Assembly: GCA_027382625.1 (NCBI GenBank)
Contig: JAJKFJ010022403.1
Span: 1 to 64,000 of the forward strand
Direction of reading: 5' to 3'
Length of the DNA: 64,000 nt
From: Tetmemena sp. SeJ-2015
Taxonomy: Eukaryota > Ciliophora > Spirotrichea > Sporadotrichida > Oxytrichidae
Shown: one piece after another, positions 48,606 to 60,960 of the stretch
How the letters are laid out: every line of letters begins with the position of its first letter
Numbering within the stretch: the stretch's first letter is position 1
Notes under the pieces: model-generated
The model's input: only the letters and a program-made list of their open reading frames with translations
Databases searched by the model: none
Told to the model about the DNA's origin: nothing
Translations under genes and position numbers: made by a program

Positions 48606-51054
48606 ATGAAAGCTTAGAGTGAATATCACAAAATAAATACTCAATTTAAGTCAAGTAGTTAAGATGATGAGGATGATTTCTTGGATTATCAAAGTCAAAC
48701 TACTATTTCAGGAACAAATCCATTAACCTTTGCTAATAATGATTTTTCAAAATTCTAAAGCAATGTAGACATCTAAAACCCAGAGAAGTAAAATAGATCT
48801 TAAAAAGAAGCCTCTATAAAATCTAATAGCTCCTCATAAGGAGAAAAAGAGAGAAATGAAGAGTTCTCAAATTCAAGTGAAGATGATTCTGACTCTCAAA
48901 ATGAAGAAGACGATGAATAATTAAATGAGTAGGAAGATGATAACAGCGAATCTAGAATATCTTCAAGAACAGGGGGTATCTTATAAGATATAAAATAACT
49001 TGAAGAGGAAGCCAAATATAGGGAACTTTATAAATAAAGGCTCAGATAAAAGCAGACTTTCGATTCAAACTCAGAACACAAAATGGAAATTGATGATGAA
49101 GAAGAAGATGATATAAGTTTTAAGCAAACTCCCACAATTCAGTAGCAAGATAAAATCAATGAAAGTATTCAAGCAAATCATGATACATTAAATTTTGCAG
49201 ATCTTTAGATAAAGGAAAAGTCTAACTTTGAAGCATTGAAAGAATAGGCTAAGCAACTCTTTATTAAAAAGTAGTATCAGGAATCTTATGAAGTCTACAA
49301 ATAAGCTTTGAACGAAAGCGACTTCAAAGATTAAATATCTATAGTCGCAAACAATATGGCCATGTGCTCAATTAAGCTTCAAAGATATGAATAAGCTTTT
49401 GGAGATCTGCAAATGGCACTAAAATATTCTAGAAATGCCTCTGATCTTGACCCTTCCATCCTCATTAAAATCAAATATAGACTGTCTTTAGTTTTGAGCC
49501 AGCACCTTAGAGATTACAAAGGGGCAAGAAGTATTTTGAAGCATCTCAGAAAATACTGTAACACTTACAAGCAATAAGAGTTGTTGAAGGAAACTGATTA
49601 GTTGTTGGAGAGACAAAGTGAGTTACTAAACAATAGAGATAATTGCAAATTCAGAATCAAGAATATAATAGAGAAATATTATCCAAAATAACCCCTGGAC
49701 TTGATGACTAGAGTCGCTGATTATTTTAGTGAAAAGATTTTTGTAAAGGAGTTAGATTTTTAAGATCAGTAATCAGAAGATATCTCTGGTAAAAAGAGAG
49801 GTGTTTTTGCAACTAAATAAATTTAAGCAGGAGAAGTAGTGATGGTAAACTAAGCTTTTGTAGTTCAGAGATATGTGGGAACTTCAACTGAACAAAAGAT
49901 AGTTGATATCTTAGATAAGAGCCAATAGGATAACCCACTCTGTACAACTCTTTAGTTAAACTACATGGAAGGTGGTCCTTTTGAAAATAAAGCACATGAG
50001 TTAAAAATCTACACTAATTAACTTACAGATTATCTGCTTAAAAATCAAACTCAAAAATATAAGCAACTATCACAAGAGCAACTACTCAAATAGTCAAGAA
50101 GAATATATTTGCTACAACTTAACTTCCAGCTTTTTCTAAAGAAGATATGACTGATAAAGATCCTCAAAAGATGGCCTCTTGTACTTTAACCTTTTCAAGA
50201 CTCTCAAATTCTTCAAAGGGGATCTTATTCCCAACTGTGCTAAGTCATTTTTTAGGGAGGACTCAAGTGTAGTGTTTATAAAAGCTTTGAGAGAAATTAA
50301 AGTTGGAGAGGAATTAACTATTTCCTTAGAAGACGATAGAGAATTCTGTGCAAAGCTATCTCAAGATAAAAATAAGGAAAGTTCTAATGAAGTTTAGAAT
50401 GATTGTAGAATCTAAATTTAAAAGATCTTTGAAGATTGTAAGGAAAAGTATGAGGACTTATTTATTGATAAATCTCTATAAGCCTTTAAGAAACTTATCA
50501 ACTAAAGCAAGGATTTTGAAATAAAGAGCTAAGAAGTAGATCCACATTTTAATGGATAATTTTTCGTAAGATCCTATGATACAATAAATTTCCTCCTTAA
50601 CTTGAGAAATTAGTGCAGTGAAGAGATTATTCAGGAAAATCAAAGAGTGATAACTCATTTCTTCGATGAAATTACAACATACGTGAAAGCCTACTTTAAA
50701 AAGCATCTTCAACTTAGCGATCCTGAATTCTCCACTCTGCCTTCAAAATGCACCTTCGAGGAAATCTATCCACAGTTATACTTAAATTTCATAACTCTAA
50801 TGCATGCCTTTAAAGCAAGGTACTCTCATTACAATTAAATAGATGAAAAAGAAGATGAGATGCTCTTAGATAAATGGGAAAAGCTAATCAAATTAGTGTA
50901 TCCAGTGGACTGGTATGAGGAGAGCTATATGTTCCAGGAAATCCTAAAGAGAGTTTATGAAAGGTATCATGACAGTGATCGCTTAAAAGAAGCTAGAAAA
51001 AGATAAAAAGCGGGAGGGGTAATCAACATTGATGATATACTTATGAAGGATTGA
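48606..51054 (+). CDS. TPR and SET-domain (SMYD-like) protein with atypical SET core
   Basis: A single exon from ATG 48606 to TGA 51052-51054 with one slip near 50100 and one near 50178. The first 200 residues are acidic and Q-rich. A helical TPR-like region follows (SYEVYKQALNESDFKDQIS, NNMAMCSIKLQRYEQAFGDL). A SET domain begins at KKRGVFATKQIQAGEVVMVN and ends IKALREIKVGEELTIS. SMYD-type SET domains normally have an NHSC.PN motif that forms the cofactor pocket; here the matching position reads FKGDLIPNCAKSFFRED, keeping only PN-C. No MYND zinc finger was seen. It is either a divergent methyltransferase or an inactive one. The C-terminal half is helical. Codon use and Gln reassignment match its neighbours. 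Confidence 0.72.
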
Positions 51055-51119
51055 ATAATTAATAAATGCTTAATTTTATTTTTAAAATCTTTTAACTCTA
51101 TTAATTTATTGTATAATCA

Positions 51120-51615
51120 GAAATAGTAACTATATCCAGCTTGCATCTAAAAAAGGGGGTAACTTTTTTATACTTTATTCTTACAATTCCTTGCCGCACA
51201 TGACTTCGTGATGAATTCCAAACATTTCCGCAGAAGTTTAGATCTACATAATGTGTGAATACTTCTTCTGCAATTTATAAAGGCGAGCCCTCATTTCATC
51301 ATAAGAAAGGTACTTATAATCCTCATTCACCCAATTGTTTTCTGACTCCAAGGAATTTCGTAGTGCATCTTATAAAAATAAAATGATAAACCTACTAATC
51401 TTGCTAAGTAAATTGCTCCTCAGCTTAGCATCCTTTGAGTAAAGATAGTGATAATAAAGCCAGGATGAAGGTGCATAATTCTTTCTCATTTTCCTATTTG
51501 AGTCTAAATCTATTTTAGAGCCTCCTTAATTTCGAATGAGTTATCTTTTCAGGGGCTAATCCATTTCTCGTTCAATATTTGAAGATGTTAAATTTTCCTT
51601 TTGTTATATATTCAT
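51120..51615 (-). CDS. Small hypothetical protein
   Basis: ATG 51615 opens MNIQQKENLTSSNIEREMDQ, then APSSWLYYHYLYSKDAKLRS, a 27 nt GT-AG intron (GTAGGTTTATC to TTATAAG, about 51370), and ALRNSLESENNWVNEDYKYL to MFGIHHEVMCGKELQEQ. About 135 residues are well supported. The stop is unclear because the frame meets an A-run slip near 51160. No family was recognised. It lies tail-to-tail with the SET gene. Confidence 0.5.
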
Positions 51616-51823
51616 TTTTATAGATTTTGAAATTTGTGATAAATAATATTATACACTATAAATAGTGAGATTAAGCGAAAATAAAATACATCCTTCTCAT
51701 AATTTGATAAATCAGAATATATTTCGATAATAGATTGTACGGTTAGATTTTCAGTTTTATTTAAGCGAATGCTTCATCAATAGTTTTTGCTCGAACTATT
51801 TTAGCCTATCAAGCTATACGCTC

Positions 51824-53910
51824 TCATTAAATGATTGTATGATAATTTCGATATAAAAAATTCAAGATTTAAATTGCGTTCCTTTGCTTATGCTTTATTT
51901 TATGTATCTTGTTTATGATGATAGATGAGCTGAGCTTTTTGAGAAGAGTTTGGGACAGAATAGCTAATTAAAAATATGAAGATCTTTAATAATCAATGCT
52001 TGTGTATTGTTGTTGCTATTCAAGAAGTTTAATCTATGGAGGAGAATTTACGAAATTGATGAATCCATTCTGCTAGAGCTCCATTCCTCCCTTCAGGTTG
52101 TGAGAATATAGCTATTTCCCATCAGAGACCTGAACAAATTTGCTTCCATCTCTGGTTTTATTATCATTAATGTTTCTGTTGGCTGCTTCTGGAATTTCTT
52201 TTTTAGCGATGTCATTAACAATTTAGCTTGCTCTATTTCCAAGACCAGGATTAAAGCGCTTGCTATGCTTCTTATAGGAGATTTTGAAATCCAATACACC
52301 AGCTGATAAATTTATAGAGGCCACGTCTACAGTAGCATTATTTTAGCCTGCCATGTCTTCACCCTTCGCAGTACTGTAAACTCTACCAGCATCTCTAAAT
52401 TAGTTATTAATAATTAAACAATCAAAAATGATAAGAATTATAATAACTTTTTTATAGCAAAAATAAAATAGAAAATAAATAAAGGATAGGATGTGAACAA
52501 AATAGAATTCGAATTTATCAAGAATTCTAAATTTTTATCTCTAATTAAGTTCTCAGTACTGCCGCCAAAATCATCTAAGCCATTAGCAACATAAATATGG
52601 TTCAAAATCTTCTGCTCTAGAGCACTAACTGCCTATTGTGGTTTTCTAACCAAGCTATTAGTTTTAAAAGAATCACTTCGAATAAGGAATTTATTTTCTG
52701 TGTTAACTTAATTATTAGCTAACTTGTACGAAGGCAAGTCTTCCTTACTTCTTATAAGAGATTATTATACCTAGTTCTTTTACGCTCCTATTGATTTATA
52801 AATTGAGCTGGCTTGATCTTAGAATGAAGTAGTAATTGCACTCTGAGGCATTTGTTGTGATATATTTATGGCTGAAGATTTCTATGGATTTTAATGGCTA
52901 TACTAGCTCTTATAAGCCTGGTTCATATTTAGCGCATTTGCTATAGAAAACTTTTGATTCCCTGGACTCATAATAGATTCTATCTCTCCTCTTTCCAATG
53001 TCTGCCTATTGTTCTGCCCTATTTGAAGCAGGGTATTTGAAATGTTTTTTGAAACTGACATCTGCTAATTGCTAGAGTTTGTACTTCCCTCCCCTTGAAT
53101 GTTGCCTAGTTTTATTAGCCTGTAATTTTAAGAGAGCGCAGAAGCCTACTACTTAACCTTTTAGACGTAGTTTGAAGTCTGCAGCTGAGTTACAGTCCCA
53201 TTACTCATATTGAAATTTGATTGATAAACTAGCTAACTCTGAAGCTATAGAAAAAGAGAATTTATAAAAGAATCTTCGAGTTGTTGCTTGAGCTAGCTAA
53301 AGAAGTCGTCTTGTTGTTATTAGAAATTAAATTGTACTGGTTGTGGCTTGTACTCATGCTAGTGGAGGCATTTTCAGTTTTATTTCCCCTTTTGTTGTTG
53401 ACATAGTTGGATATGAGTGTGGTCCTCCCGTATTACTGAGGGTGAGTGATGCTCGCCTAGTTTTAGCTCCTTGAATTTTCACTGCCAACAGTTGTGCTTG
53501 GCGCTGGTCCAAGTGAGCCACCAACTCTAGCTTAAATAATACAAGATATAACAGAAATAATCGGCTCTCGCTTGGTGATTACTTTGGTCTTGGCTCTTAA
53601 TCAAATTCGATGTCTTGTAAGAAGATTTATAGTAGGCGTGATTGAACTCGTCAATAAGAGCTTTACAGTATTCCTTGTACTTCAGTGTGCCTTTATTTTG
53701 AGAGAGTTTTATCATAACTGTATTACTAGCGTTATCATGCGCAGAGCTCTCGTTTTCTGGGAGTAGATTTTAAGGAGAAGTTAAAGTCAAAATCTACAAA
53801 CCATCATCTAGTTGCTGGTTATCTTCAATTTAAAGCTTATTCAATTTAAACAAAAAATTAACTTCGTTTAAAGATTGCTGTCTTCGTATTAGAGCTTTAG
53901 AGAAATCCAT
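51824..53910 (-). CDS. Ser/Asn/Gln-rich hypothetical protein
   Basis: ATG 53910 opens MDFSKALIRRQQSLNEVNFL; an intron-like break lies near 53790. The next block, ending NKGTLKYKEYCKALIDEFNH, is followed by a low-complexity region (SLGPAPSTTVGSENS, then N/Q/S repeats). After an AT-rich gap (about 52395-52560, probable intron or IES) it resumes with RVYSTAKGEDMAGQNNATVD and GLGNRASQIVNDIAKKEI. An open frame continues to TGA 51824-51826. No family was recognised and exon structure is only partly resolved. Confidence 0.5.
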
Positions 53911-54087
53911 CTCCACATTAAATTAGAGTTTTAAATATTTATCTACTACATTATAGCTAAGAATATTATTGATAAGTATAATCAATTAGTATATTTAAAT
54001 AAATCAAATAAGCAGAAATATATTACATTCAAATATGAATTGTAAGAGTTCGATAGCAAATTAAGTTTTAATCAGCTAACTTTAGAA

Positions 54088-56493
54088 TCAAAACTAGAAA
54101 ATTTAGCAAATAACTATTGGAATTTAATTCCAAGCTATATTGTGAAAGTCTAATTTATCAGCATCTTGATAAGATAGGAGGTCATTAGATCTTATGCCAA
54201 AGCTGCTCGAAGGATTATTAACACCAGTCTCCTCATTACTCATTCTGGGCTATGCAGCATAATTATTGTGTCTGATATAATTATTGATATTTAGATTCCT
54301 CTAGTTAATCCCACTTCTCGTACTTTGAACAGGCTGCTGTCGGAAAATAAAATTATTTGCTTTAAGGATGCTCGATCTCAAAGTCTGTTATCTTTAAGTA
54401 TTCTGCTTTGTTTAGTATTTCATCTGGGAGATATTTGTAGAAGGTCTCATATTAGAACTTTATCTTTTCTCAAAAAAAGTATTGGAGACTGAAGGACCAC
54501 CCTACTTGGTATTATCTTTTGATGACTTATCATTTCCTATCAAAGTTAAGAGCAGAAGATGGTGTCTTTATAAAAATAGGAAGGTTAGTCAATAAGAATT
54601 ACTATTTCACTCTAAATCATTTACATTAAGGATCTCTCTATTGCTAAGAATGATCTCCTGCTCTCTAATTGCCCACTTTATTTGATGTGCTTGTGACTGC
54701 GCAAATGGATCTACTTCCTCTTGCTCCACTTCGTCAATTACCTTTTGAATGAAAGAGGACTCTCTTATCTCATCAGGAATAGCATCTGATAAGCAGTGCT
54801 AGTGATGACTCTATCTGTAGCCACTCTGATTGGGATTTGGACTTGAGGATGAAGGATAAGGAGATCTCGAGTAACCTCCAGGATGCACAGATGACGACAG
54901 ATTTGCAGCACTCGAAAAAAGCTGGCTACTGAATTAGCTTCTAGAGCCACCAGTAGTAGCCTAGCTTTAACTTCCAATTTAGGAAGTGACAGAGTTGTAC
55001 TAGTTTCTTTATCTAGCTAAAATATGGCACACTCAAATTAATAAAGCTCCCTAAGGGATTCTCAATTGGTTGTTTTACTGATTGTAGAGGTCAACGACAT
55101 TCTTCTTAAGTCCAATGAATTTTGAGCTATTGTTGGTCTTATTGGCGTTATCTTCATTACTTGGTTCTCTGGATCTTTAGGTGCTTATAGCATTGGACAC
55201 TATAGAAAGAATGGAAGGTGAGCCATTTAGTTGCTGCTGGCTATTTCCCTTGCAGAAGTTAAACTCCTTAAAGCTAGTTAGATTCTTTGTAGATCTATAA
55301 ATTAATTATCGCATAGTTAAATTAATCTTTTTAAATAATCGATAAGCTTGCATATCTTAGACATAATTAGTGAGAGGGATATCTTTACTTCTTTACTAAA
55401 ATACCTTGGATTGCTTTTCAAGTTCATCGATAATTTTTCCCTCCTTTTCAGTTTTTTCTTTCAGTAATACTTCTTTGTTTCTCCTAGAGTTAGATCTAGA
55501 AAGATTGAAAGGCTGTGGCTTTGTTATCTGCCTCAAACTAGAAGAGCCAGAAAGATGGGAAGTGTTATTAAAGTTCATGTTATCTGAGAGAACAATAGAG
55601 TTCTAATCTATACTAAACATCGTAGGCTCTCTTCTATGAGTTAGCAGCTAACCTTCCTAGTTTAAAGGCTTTGGAGGCTTACAAAGACTGCCTTTTTATT
55701 TTCTGAGTTCACTTATCTCTCCTTGATGCTGATTTTAATCTTTGCTAGAGTTAGCAGTTTTATTGATCGAATGATTTAAGCTTTAAAAGGGCTACTACTA
55801 ATGAGGCACAAGTAGTCCTGCTTGCATTCTTTAGGGAGAGCGGCTTTTCAATATTTTATCATTCGCTCCGCTATCATATTCTTGGAGTTAAAGTGGAGAA
55901 GCGAATCCCTCGAAAGAGTCCAGATCACAAGAACCATTTCTCATTCTCAACTAGCTCTAAAGCTGATTATTTTTACTGCCGCTATTCCCTCCTTGAGCGA
56001 GGCTGCTTTGACTGGAGTACTTATCTATCATGGCTCTTTTATGCTTATCATGAATATTTCTCTAACGGGCGTTCAAATCTCCAATTACGTGAATCCCCCT
56101 ACCACTTTCCTTTTCTTACTCAGGAGAGAGAAGACTTATGTATTTATGAACCTCAGGGGACTTTTACTCCTGTCTACTCTGACTTAAGTTTTGAGCTTTG
56201 TTATTAAGTAATGTTTACTGTTGAAGAAAACTTATGCCCTTGGTTGTCCCACAAAATATGGATTTGAATTTTTCTAGTTTCCTATTGTTGATATCCTAGA
56301 AGTAAATCTCCAATTTGTTAGTCTACTCTTAATTTTCCTTATTGCTAAATGAAGTTTCCTCTCTCTGTAAAATTTGATTTGGTTATGAAGACTACGCTTT
56401 ATTTGAAGTGATTAACCTGCCATCTTCCTAACTTGACTCAAAGATTACTATCTTTTGATCCTAAACTCTCTCTTTTGATTGAAGTTTGCTCAT
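54088..56493 (-). CDS. Gln/Asn/Ser-rich hypothetical protein, long open frame
   Basis: From ATG 56493 (MSKLQSKERVQDQKIVIFES) the frame is open for about 480 codons. It then meets a TGA near 55040 that falls inside a plausible 66 nt GT-AG intron, because the same frame continues with SQSQATTGGSRSQFSSQLFS. It goes on past a second intron near 54615-54550 and ends NDLLSYQDADKLDFHNIAWN with TGA 54088-54090. The composition is Q, N, S and K; there is a short basic coiled coil (LLKEKTEKEGKIIDELEKQS). No family was recognised. The gene upstream on the same strand runs almost into this start, so they may be exons of one gene. Confidence 0.55.
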
Positions 56494-56559
56494 CCTCAAT
56501 TTTAAAGATAAACAGTTAAGGTTTAATTTAAAACTGATTATAAATACTGCAAAATTTTA

Positions 56560-58202
56560 ATTTAATTGAGAATATAAATTTTATGATCCTAAGAGATTGA
56601 GAGCTGCTTATAGACATTTTAGCATGGTGACCTGAGAGAAATTATTGGGCTGAAGTTTTAATAAGCTTGGAATTATTCTCTAGCCTGCTAGAATTTCTTG
56701 AAGAAAGATTCATTTTAATCTGGTCGGACTTGCCCTAACTGCTAATGCTATTTTATCTGCTGTTTAAATACTTTAGGCCTGCACTTCCAGTTGCATGCTG
56801 AGCTAATTTCTTATCTTTTAATTAGGATGATGTTGCTTTTGATAGTCCTTAAAAGTCACCAATCTTAGTTAAAGGAAACTCCCTGGACTAATTTCTACAG
56901 GAATTGAGACCTGAGATAAGAGAGTCACCCCCAACCATTTTAAGGGAGAGTGGGTTTCCCATTGAAGTAATTGAGGACTAGCGACTATTAGCTGTAGGCA
57001 GGCTCGACTTTTTATCAAGGAAATGGTTTGCTATTTTTTATTTGCTGCTTTCATTAAAAGGAAGCAAAATAGGTAAAATAGGTTTTAAATTTTTCATTCT
57101 TGTACATCCTCTAATTCCCTTTTAAGCTTGCTAAAAATTTTATAAAAAATTAATGATAAAAAAAAGCTTGTTTCTTTCTTATCATTCGTGTTTTATCTTA
57201 CCGAAGCACAGCCAGTTGTTGAAAAATTTTGCTTTGCATAACTTTTTATATCTGTTGCTTGACTACTTTGATAGGCAGTCTAAACTAGTCCTTGCATATT
57301 TTACTGTGCTTTTGTAGCTCTGGATTAATTCGAGGCAAAGTTCTTGTCATCTTGCTTCTGTTTTAGAAGGAAATTTTTCATATAAGAGCTAGAATTCTTA
57401 GAGCTGCTAGGCCTCTAGTTATTGGCCTTGGTTTCACGAGTAACTTACTAGCTTTAATTGTTAATTATTGTAGGTCTTGCACTTTAATTTTTATTTTTCA
57501 AGTTATTTTTGGAAGTATCTTATTCTTCAAGAGAGTGTTTCTAAGTGGTGCTTGAATTTTGAGTATCTAGCATGAGTTGAGTGTGGAGTGATAGTTCTGT
57601 TTAAGGGATGTAATTAAAATTGAAGGCTTTCTCTAGCTTCATTCTTAAATCATTCTTCCCAATTGATTCTGACTATATAAAAATGTCATCAATTTGAATT
57701 TAAATGACTGATTGTGCTGCTGACCCTCTTGATGATTTGATTCAGACTTAGGGGATTTGATGCCTCGTCCAGCCGGAGTGGCTTGACTCTTCTAGCTACT
57801 CATTTGCTCTCTGAAGTTTGAGATACTACTAAATTAGCCACTAGGCCTGCCACCCTAAGAAGGCTCATTCTTGTCAAATGTACTGTTTACAAAATAGCAC
57901 TTGATTCCTGCTTCCTTGCGCCTAAGAAGAAGTATTTATGCTTTAGCTATAGTTGAAGACAGGATCAGCGTTTTGATGTTGCTTCAAGACTCAAAGACTA
58001 ATTTGAGCTTTGGACTTTCCCTTCAACTTGACTATACGTTTTACAATGAGCAAGGGAGGCAGTGAGTAGTGCAAGATAACTAGCTCCAGAGGGGCTTTTT
58101 GGTGAAAGTGTGTTGCATCCCTAATTTGAGTTTGAGAGATTTTGAGTATTTTTTTGAATCACTTGCGAAGAATTATTCATAGACGGCATTTACGCAGCCC
58201 AT
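56560..58202 (-). CDS. Hypothetical protein with MGC N-terminus and Ser/Gln-rich tail
   Basis: ATG 58202 gives MGCVNAVYEQFFASDSKK, so Gly2-Cys3 is a candidate dual acylation (myristate/palmitate) signal. A compact region follows after an A-run slip near 58150: KAPLELVILHYSLPPLLIVK and KTLILSSTIAKAQILLLRRK, EAGIKCYFVNSTFDKNEPS. I do not recognise this domain. From about 57880 to 57190 the protein is S/N/Q/K-rich (LGRMI block, SSYMKNFLLKQKQDDKNFAS), then after an intron near 57190-57045 it continues similarly to about 56570. It could be the 5' part of the gene starting at 56493. Confidence 0.5.
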
Positions 58203-59015
58203 GCTATATTGCTATTTCACGAGAGGTGGAGTTTCCCTTTTCCTGTTGGATTAAATGTAGGGCGAGGTTTCGCTACCTAAAGAAGAAGATTGTTAATGAA
58301 GAGATGTCAGGGGAGAGATTTCGTAGAGAGTAATTAGCTAATAAGCTTGGTTTGGTGTCACTTACAACCTTACTGAGAAGACATTATACAAAAGGAGGCA
58401 ACTAAATTCTTTCAATTTATTTAAATTTCAAAGCGAATTCGTTGGTTAAAGTGAAAAGCAAGCATCATCCCAAAGTGATGATGATTAGGGATGGTATGAT
58501 AAGTTTTTATTACTTTTGAAGGAAGTAGTGGATTTAATATTTGAATTTAAAACAGGATAAACATCTATCTAATCGCGGAATACCAGCCTCATTTGCAACC
58601 ACTTATATCTGACTCTTCATCAATACCTTTGATACAAAGTATAAATTAAATTAATCTTGATCTCTCAATTGATTTATAATTTGAATTACTTATATATAAA
58701 TTTACTGAAAATTTAAATTAATCACTTCTATTTTTAAGTTTAAGTTATAGAATATAAAAAATTCTTTAATTTTATGACATTCTATGTTAAAAAGTACTCT
58801 TTAATCGTTGCTTACTTGAAATTTACCTCCTTATTGTGTTGAGAGTTGTATTATATGATCTGTTAGTGCTTATAAGATTCAAATGAGGTGTTCTCAATAT
58901 ACGATTATGATTATTTTTATTAGCAACCTTGCTTATTATTAGTCCAAACCATCTCCACTATTTAATATGAAAGCACCATGAGTTTAGCTCAAGAAGACTG
59001 GGATTTAAATTCATT
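58203..59015. other. Intergenic region, no gene seen
   Basis: About 800 bp, strongly AT-rich from 58400 to 58980. A short plus-strand frame (58142-58333) overlaps the 5' end of the minus-strand gene and is its shadow. No RNA gene or repeat was recognised. Confidence 0.35.
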
Positions 59016-59579
59016 TCATAGCTGAAGTTGAAAAGAGTAGCATCTTTGATTAGACTAGACTTAAGCATAAAAATACAAAAATGCTCTCTTCTTAGAATTA
59101 ACTTAAGAATGAAATCTCTGTTACTTTTGGAATTAGTAAATGCGAGGGTTAACTAACTTCAAACAACCCAATAACTCTGATATTAAACTCTCTCTAATTT
59201 GGTAGTAGATCACTTCACTCTCTTTAAAATCGATTCTTTGAAAAGTATTTGAGAATGCCAAAGTAAGGCTGCCTTCTTCTCCCCTTAGCAAGAAATCCAA
59301 AGACAAACCTTTTCTGAGTTTAAACAATTTACAAGTCATGCAGACTTCGCTTAAATTTTGAATACTCACATTTGATCTTTAATAAATTAAATCTTCGTTA
59401 TGTATAGGAGGAAGCTTTCGTAGACCTGTGATTGAATTAAATACCCTGAGCTTGAGTGCAGAAGTTAGCCTCTTATAAAGTGGATTATATAGGAGTAGTT
59501 CATATTAGCATTAATTTGCTTCATTTAGGAAGCCAAAGGCAGATCTCAATTGAAGCCTTTCAGCAAATGAGTTGCTCAT
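59016..59579 (-). CDS. Hypothetical protein of about 185 residues, or C-terminal extension of the HAD protein
   Basis: One uninterrupted frame runs from ATG 59579 (MSNSFAERLQLRSAFGFLNE) to TGA 59016-59018. Leu/Phe-rich, it contains MTCKLFKLRKGLSLDFLLRG and IDFKESEVIYYQIRESLISE. No family was recognised. Its ATG overlaps the HAD stop codon as ATGA. If the last HAD intron is spliced two bases further downstream, the HAD frame reads straight into this one without a stop, so it may be a fusion or an alternative C-terminus rather than a separate gene. Confidence 0.5.
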
Positions 59580-60960
59580 TTACCATCCTTGACTCTATAA
59601 AAGAAAATTAGCAACACATAGAAAGAAAAATGTATTGGAATGATAAAATCTGGTTCCTAACTTACTTTTCGAGTCTGATTGTAAGGTTCTTGTAAGAAGA
59701 GAAAATGTAGCTGAATCTCTCATTGATAACTAAAAGCTCCTTATGAAGTTCATCGAAGCTTGGGCATTCCCTCAACTTAATAAGCTTTACGAAATATCAA
59801 CTAATTTTCAATAGAATGGTCAATAATTGAAACATTTCTCGCTCTTTGCTCCGAACTTCTTTGCAGCATCCATTTCATACTCTGAATCTCCGAAAGTAAT
59901 GAGATTAGTGATGGCTGCCTTGTCCAGCTGCATATCTGAGCACTCCCAAAGTCTCTGAAAGCGTGCTGTTTCCACTTATGTGTATCCAATGGGAACTGAT
60001 CTTCATAGTCAACTCTTATATTATAAGAAGCAATAATGAGTAATCAACTCTTGCAGATACTATCTTGACGCTGTTCATAAGGAGATTATGGAGTCTTGGC
60101 ATGAACTTGCTTGATGAGAATTCAACCCATCCCTTCTTGGCGTTGGTGATGATGATAACTTTACAGCTCTGGAGGCAATTTTGGAGTAGAAGGACTGCTT
60201 GATTTTCAATTTCAGTCAAATACTTTCGGTACTTTTCGAGGAGGAAGTCATACTGGGATTCATCAACAGGGTTCAGGTGAGAAGTTGGGAACAAGGTGTC
60301 ATCCCAGTCTAAAATGACGAGATTTTGGCTCTGCTTAGGCTATTTCATAGGTGGCAACCAAATCTCCTCCTTAGCAAGTTTCGATAGATATCTCAGCCTT
60401 AGCTTTTTGTGGTCCATAGAAGACAAAACGCAACCAATAAGTTAAATAGAAAGGAATTTAGAACCATCCTGATCTACAGAGACGATTGATTTTGAGTTAA
60501 CCATAGAACCATATGATTAAGCGACGGCCCCCGTAACAAAGGATCCAAACATCTAAGTGTCTGGGGAGACCTCCTCGCTTGGGGATTATATGTAGTTGTC
60601 ATATACCTCCACCTTCCTTTAGGATGGTAAATATACATCTTTATTGCAAGCATCAAAATGGTGGAGGCGGCTCTATTTCGTCATTGGGTACAGGAAGATC
60701 TTTATCAGTATCCATTGGGTCATCATTTGCTGCTACTTCAGTCATGAGATCGGCTCTTTCCAATTCATCAAAGTTCTCAGGAAGTTATATAAGCAAATAT
60801 TATGAATAAGATAATACAGGAAGCTGGATCTAGTAATCTTCGTCCATTTCTGGTTAGTGAGATCTGTTGCACACACTGTTAAAATTAAAAGTTCCTTCTT
60901 GAGAGCTCAATCTCTTCATTTAACTCTTCGACTTCGATGAACATTTATTATAACTACTAA
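59576..60960 (-). CDS. HAD-superfamily hydrolase (ciliate DWDDTL family)
   Basis: The Asp-box VILDWDDTLFPTSHL carries the nucleophile and acid/base Asp of HAD phosphatases (motif I). KVIIITNAKKGWVEFS is motif II (Thr in ITNA), and ITNLITFGDSEYEMDAAKKF is motif IV. After the last block, CPSFDELHKELLVINERFSY, SSYKNLTIRLEK and a 3' intron give the end VKDGK at TGA 59576-59578. A 35 bp IES (60009-60043) and a missing G in a GGG run near 59943 interrupt RVDYEDQFPLDTHKWKQHAF. This variant is common in ciliate genomes as far as I recall; substrates are unknown. Downstream ATG 60417 is safe, but coding sequence (SIVSVDQDGSKFLSI, LERADLMTEVAANDDPMDTD) continues upstream to about 60960. Confidence 0.8.
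60009..60043 (-). other. IES, 35 bp, pointer AAGAGTTGA (minus strand)
   Basis: TCAACTCTT at 60009-60017 and 60044-60052 on the plus strand. Removing one copy and the spacer gives SARVDYEDQFPLDTHKWK, the conserved HAD segment. The only GT-AG pair (34 nt) would instead put a TGA in frame. Confidence 0.82.

Noticed and set aside
55822..56207. Two plus-strand frames of 104-121 codons
   Set aside because: They lie opposite a long minus-strand Gln-rich frame with good codon character and have no recognisable product.
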